Source: Methylococcaceae bacterium
Lineage (GTDB): Bacteria; Pseudomonadota; Gammaproteobacteria; Methylococcales; Methylomonadaceae
DNA length: 8,680 nucleotides
Direction of reading: 5' to 3'
Assembly: GCA_021647145.1 (NCBI GenBank)
Contig: JAKIVF010000137.1
Location: forward strand, 1-8,680
Shown here: one piece after another, positions 6,467 to 8,680 of the stretch
Numbering within the stretch: position 1 is the first letter of the stretch
How the letters are laid out: every line of letters begins with the position of its first letter
Position numbers and translations under genes: made by a program
Notes under the pieces: model-generated
Told to the model about the DNA's origin: nothing
The model's input: the letters and a program-made list of their open reading frames with translations, nothing else
Database searches by the model: none

Positions 6467-7634
6467 GCCCATCATTAAATCTTTACTAGATACCGATTTA
6501 TATAAGCTAACCATGATGCAGGCAGTACTGCATAACTCCCCTGCTGCGGAGGTTGAATATTTATTCAAATGTCGTACAGAAGATGTTGATTTGATACCTC
6601 TGACTGCGGAAATAAAAAAGCAAATTTCAGTCCTCTGTGATTTAAAGTTTACTGAAAATGAAATCCACTATTTAAGTAACATCTATTACTTAAAACCGGA
6701 CTTCATACAGTTTCTTAAGCTCTTTCAAATGAACGAGCAATATATTCATATTGGGAAGGATGAAGACGGCCAACTAGATATAAAGGTAAAAGGACCGTGG
6801 TTACATACCATATTATTTGAAGTGCCGATTCTTGCTATTGTTGAAGAAGTTTATTCAAGGCATTTTTACGCCGGGATTGATCTCAAGAAAGGTAAACAAC
6901 GGTTAAAGGAAAAAACCAACAAAATAAAAACACACACTTTGGGTCATAAATTAAAAATAATGGAATTCGGAACTCGGCGTCGATTCAGTCGGGAGTGGCA
7001 AAAACAGGTGCTGGAGCATTTAAGTAAAAATAACTTAGAAAATCTAGTCGGTACCAGTAATGTACTTTCTGCTTATGAATTAGGCCTAACCCCACTGGGA
7101 ACTATGGCGCACGAATATTTACAAGCTTTTCAGGCATTAGGTCCACGTTTAATAGATAGTCAAAAAGCAGCCTTGGAAGCCTGGACAAAAGAGTACCGAG
7201 GGGATTTAGGTATTGCCTTAACCGATGTAGTGGGTATTGATGCTTTCTTAAAAGATTTTGATAAATATTTTGCCAAACTTTTTGATGGTGTCAGACATGA
7301 TAGCGGTTGCCCTTTTGAGTGGGCAAATAAGATGATTGTACATTATGAAAAACTGAGTATTGATCCCATGACTAAAACATTGGTATTTAGTGATGGACTG
7401 GATATTTCATTAGCACTTGAATTACTCTCTGAGTTTCATGAAAAGACCAATTTACTCTTCGGGATTGGTACAAACCTGACCAATGATGTAGGTGTTAAGC
7501 CGTTGAGCATTGTGATAAAAATGATTGAGTGTAATGGTCAACCTGTCGCAAAAATTAGTGATAGCCCAGGAAAGACCATGTGTGAAGATGAAGCTTATCT
7601 AGATTACTTAAGAAAGGTTTTTGAAATTAAATGA
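6456..7634 (+). CDS. pncB: Nicotinate phosphoribosyltransferase
   Basis: Converts nicotinate and PRPP to nicotinate mononucleotide (NaMN), with ATP hydrolysis driven through a phosphohistidine. The 392 residues from the ATG at 6456 compare with about 400 in E. coli PncB. Recognisable segments in order are LLDTDLYKLTMMQAVLH (10-26), EFGTRRRFSREWQ (170-182), TSNVLSAYELGLTPLGTMAHEY (200-221), LTDVVGIDAF (255-264), GVRHDSGCPFEWANK (278-292), and FGIGTNLTND (335-344). His219 in GTMAHE corresponds to the phosphorylated His219 of the Salmonella enzyme. The gene overlaps pncA by 11 bases, indicating translational coupling and a matched supply of nicotinate. Product identity is highly confident. Confidence 0.96.
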   Translation: MSSKPIIKSLLDTDLYKLTMMQAVLHNSPAAEVEYLFKCRTEDVDLIPLTAEIKKQISVLCDLKFTENEIHYLSNIYYLKPDFIQFLKLFQMNEQYIHIGKDEDGQLDIKVKGPWLHTILFEVPILAIVEEVYSRHFYAGIDLKKGKQRLKEKTNKIKTHTLGHKLKIMEFGTRRRFSREWQKQVLEHLSKNNLENLVGTSNVLSAYELGLTPLGTMAHEYLQAFQALGPRLIDSQKAALEAWTKEYRGDLGIALTDVVGIDAFLKDFDKYFAKLFDGVRHDSGCPFEWANKMIVHYEKLSIDPMTKTLVFSDGLDISLALELLSEFHEKTNLLFGIGTNLTNDVGVKPLSIVIKMIECNGQPVAKISDSPGKTMCEDEAYLDYLRKVFEIK

Positions 7635-7638
7635 TTTC

Positions 7639-7763
7639 TCAGTGTAAAAACATATGTGATTGACTTGGTAATTATCTATTGCTTTAGGGTGCTGGCTTTA
7701 GCTTGTGTTCTAATTGTTACCCATGCAGGCTTAAAGCCAGCGGCCAAAAAAACATCACACTGA
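7639..7763. repeat. Nested inverted repeat between pncB and nadE
   Basis: The pncB-nadE gap is 166 bases, unlike the overlapping genes elsewhere in this locus. It holds a perfect 10-bp inverted repeat, GCTGGCTTTA (7691-7700) and TAAAGCCAGC (7732-7741), with a 31-base loop. Outside it lies a second pair, TCAGTGT (7639-7645) and ACACTGA (7757-7763). There is no T-run after the stem (an A-run follows), so this is not a standard plus-strand terminator. It could be a small mobile palindromic repeat (MITE-like), an mRNA-stabilising or processing hairpin, or a leader element for nadE. Its symmetry is plain; its role is unknown. Confidence 0.55.
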
Positions 7764-7790
7764 ATTTATTAAATTACTGAGTACTTTTAT

Positions 7791-7795
7791 AGGAG
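7791..7795 (+). promoter_or_regulatory. Ribosome binding site of nadE
   Basis: AGGAG with a 5-base spacer to the ATG at 7801 supports that start and is the strongest Shine-Dalgarno in the NAD locus. Confidence 0.7.
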
Positions 7796-7800
7796 AAACA

Positions 7801-8680
7801 ATGAAAATCATAATGGCTCAACTTAACTTTATAGTGGGTGATATTGAAGGTAATTTGCAGAAAATTCTATCTGCCTATTTACCTGTACAAAATGAAGATG
7901 CATTGTTGATTTGTAGTGAGCTGGCGTTGACGGGTTATTACCCACAAGATCTGGTAACCAATGAGAATATTTTAAAAAGGCAGGAGAATGCCTTCCTAGA
8001 ATTGACAAAAGCAACAATTAATCAGTCGTGCGGCATCGTTGTGGGTTTTATTGCAAGAAATAGCAAAGAGATTGGAAAAGGTCTGTTTAATGCGCTTGCA
8101 GTTCTGAGTGATGGAAACAAGGTTTTTGAATATCATAAAAAATTGCTACCAACTTACAATATTTTTAATGAAGCTCGGCATTTTAGCCGAGGTCGTAATA
8201 CCGGTATTTATGATTATAAAGGCATTAAATTAGGTTTTCTAATCTGTGAAGATGCTTGGGCTCACACTGAAGGTTTTAAATATGCTCAAGACCCTGTTGA
8301 TGATTTAAAGAAACAGCAACTTGATTTAGTGATTAGTATGAATGCCTCTCCCAATAACGTGGGAAAGATGGCAGAGAGAATGAAGATTGTTAATAAAGTA
8401 GCCTCTGAAACTAAAGCTCTCGTTATTTATGTCAATCAGGTGGGGGGTAATGACGAACTGGTATTTGATGGTTCTAGTTTTGTAATGAATAGTCAAGGCG
8501 AATTGGCCTATGCCATGGAATCCTTTGTTGAACAAATAGGCGAGATAGAACTTGACAGTATTAACCAGCAAATAGTTATTTTGGCTGAACAAGAAGTAAA
8601 TCAACTGCTTTTGAAACAAACTGTCCTGGGGATTATAGACTATGTGCGTAAGTGTGGTTTTAACCAAGTCGTTATTGGTT
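7801..8680 (+). CDS. nadE: Glutamine-dependent NAD synthetase, C-terminus cut by window edge
   Basis: Amidates nicotinate adenine dinucleotide (NaAD) to NAD+ using glutamine and ATP, the last step of salvage. 293 codons are visible. Residues 1 to about 260 form the carbon-nitrogen hydrolase (glutaminase) domain, with the Glu-Lys-Cys triad as Glu40 in CSELALTGYYPQDL, Lys113 in YHKKLLPTYNIFNEARHF, and Cys149 in LGFLICEDAW. The sequence then enters the synthetase domain (VLGIIDYVRKCGFNQVVIG, 275-293) and stops just before the expected SGGxDS ATP-pyrophosphatase loop, which would lie beyond the right edge. About 250 further residues are expected. The glutaminase domain shows the enzyme uses glutamine rather than free ammonia only. 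The gene is third in the rightward direction, 166 bases after pncB, so it may share the pncA promoter or have its own; no clear promoter was seen in the gap. Confidence 0.95.
   Translation, partial: MKIIMAQLNFIVGDIEGNLQKILSAYLPVQNEDALLICSELALTGYYPQDLVTNENILKRQENAFLELTKATINQSCGIVVGFIARNSKEIGKGLFNALAVLSDGNKVFEYHKKLLPTYNIFNEARHFSRGRNTGIYDYKGIKLGFLICEDAWAHTEGFKYAQDPVDDLKKQQLDLVISMNASPNNVGKMAERMKIVNKVASETKALVIYVNQVGGNDELVFDGSSFVMNSQGELAYAMESFVEQIGEIELDSINQQIVILAEQEVNQLLLKQTVLGIIDYVRKCGFNQVVIG

Noticed and set aside
8326..8667. 113-codon minus-strand ORF within nadE, and similar antisense ORFs inside pncA, pncB and the binding-protein gene
   Set aside because: They lie opposite clearly conserved coding frames, have no recognisable domains or ribosome binding sites, and are shadow frames.
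3793..8680. The NAD locus as an anti-phage or counter-defence NAD system
   Set aside because: No NAD-depleting effector (TIR, Sir2, SEFIR) or phage gene is present, and all enzymes are explained by ordinary NAD salvage under NrtR control.
1..8680. CRISPR arrays, tRNA or rRNA genes, toxin-antitoxin pairs
   Set aside because: Reading both strands showed no regularly spaced direct repeats, no tRNA-like cloverleaf and no small paired genes with recognisable motifs.

Overview
The window looks like a stretch of chromosome from an AT-rich gammaproteobacterium. The FabI sequence follows the gammaproteobacterial pattern very closely. The low GC, the large peptide-type binding lipoprotein and the IS relic would fit a Legionellales-like, host-associated lineage, but that placement is inference and no taxonomic marker settles it.

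Left part (1-2927). A minus-strand reading frame runs off the left edge and encodes a large family-5 (oligopeptide-type) ABC transporter solute-binding lipoprotein, at least 679 residues. It diverges from a complete plus-strand fabI, the enoyl-ACP reductase of fatty acid synthesis, across a 106-base spacer.

Middle (2928-3792). There is no intact gene here. A minus-strand relic of an IS256-family (mutator-type) transposase covers only the C-terminal half and is broken by frameshifts and stop codons. It is followed by about 200 bases of mostly featureless DNA with one doubtful 36-codon ORF.

Right part (3793-8680). This is a compact, divergently organised NAD+ salvage locus. Leftward: a NadD-like nucleotide adenylyltransferase, an ADP-ribose-type Nudix hydrolase and an NrtR-type regulator (a catalytically degenerate Nudix domain fused to a winged helix), with overlapping genes. 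Rightward: nicotinamidase (pncA), nicotinate phosphoribosyltransferase (pncB, overlapping pncA) and glutamine-dependent NAD synthetase (nadE, cut by the right edge). Together they cover every step nicotinamide -> nicotinate -> NaMN -> NaAD -> NAD+, plus a likely ADP-ribose-removing enzyme and a regulator whose family senses ADP-ribose.

The 93-base divergent intergenic region holds two abutting 23-bp inverted repeats of the form AATAGT-N11-ACTATT. They overlie a good sigma70-type promoter towards pncA and a plausible one towards the nadD-like gene. This is the most informative regulatory signal in the window and is the likely NrtR operator. A second structural signal, a nested inverted repeat with a perfect 10-bp stem, lies between pncB and nadE.
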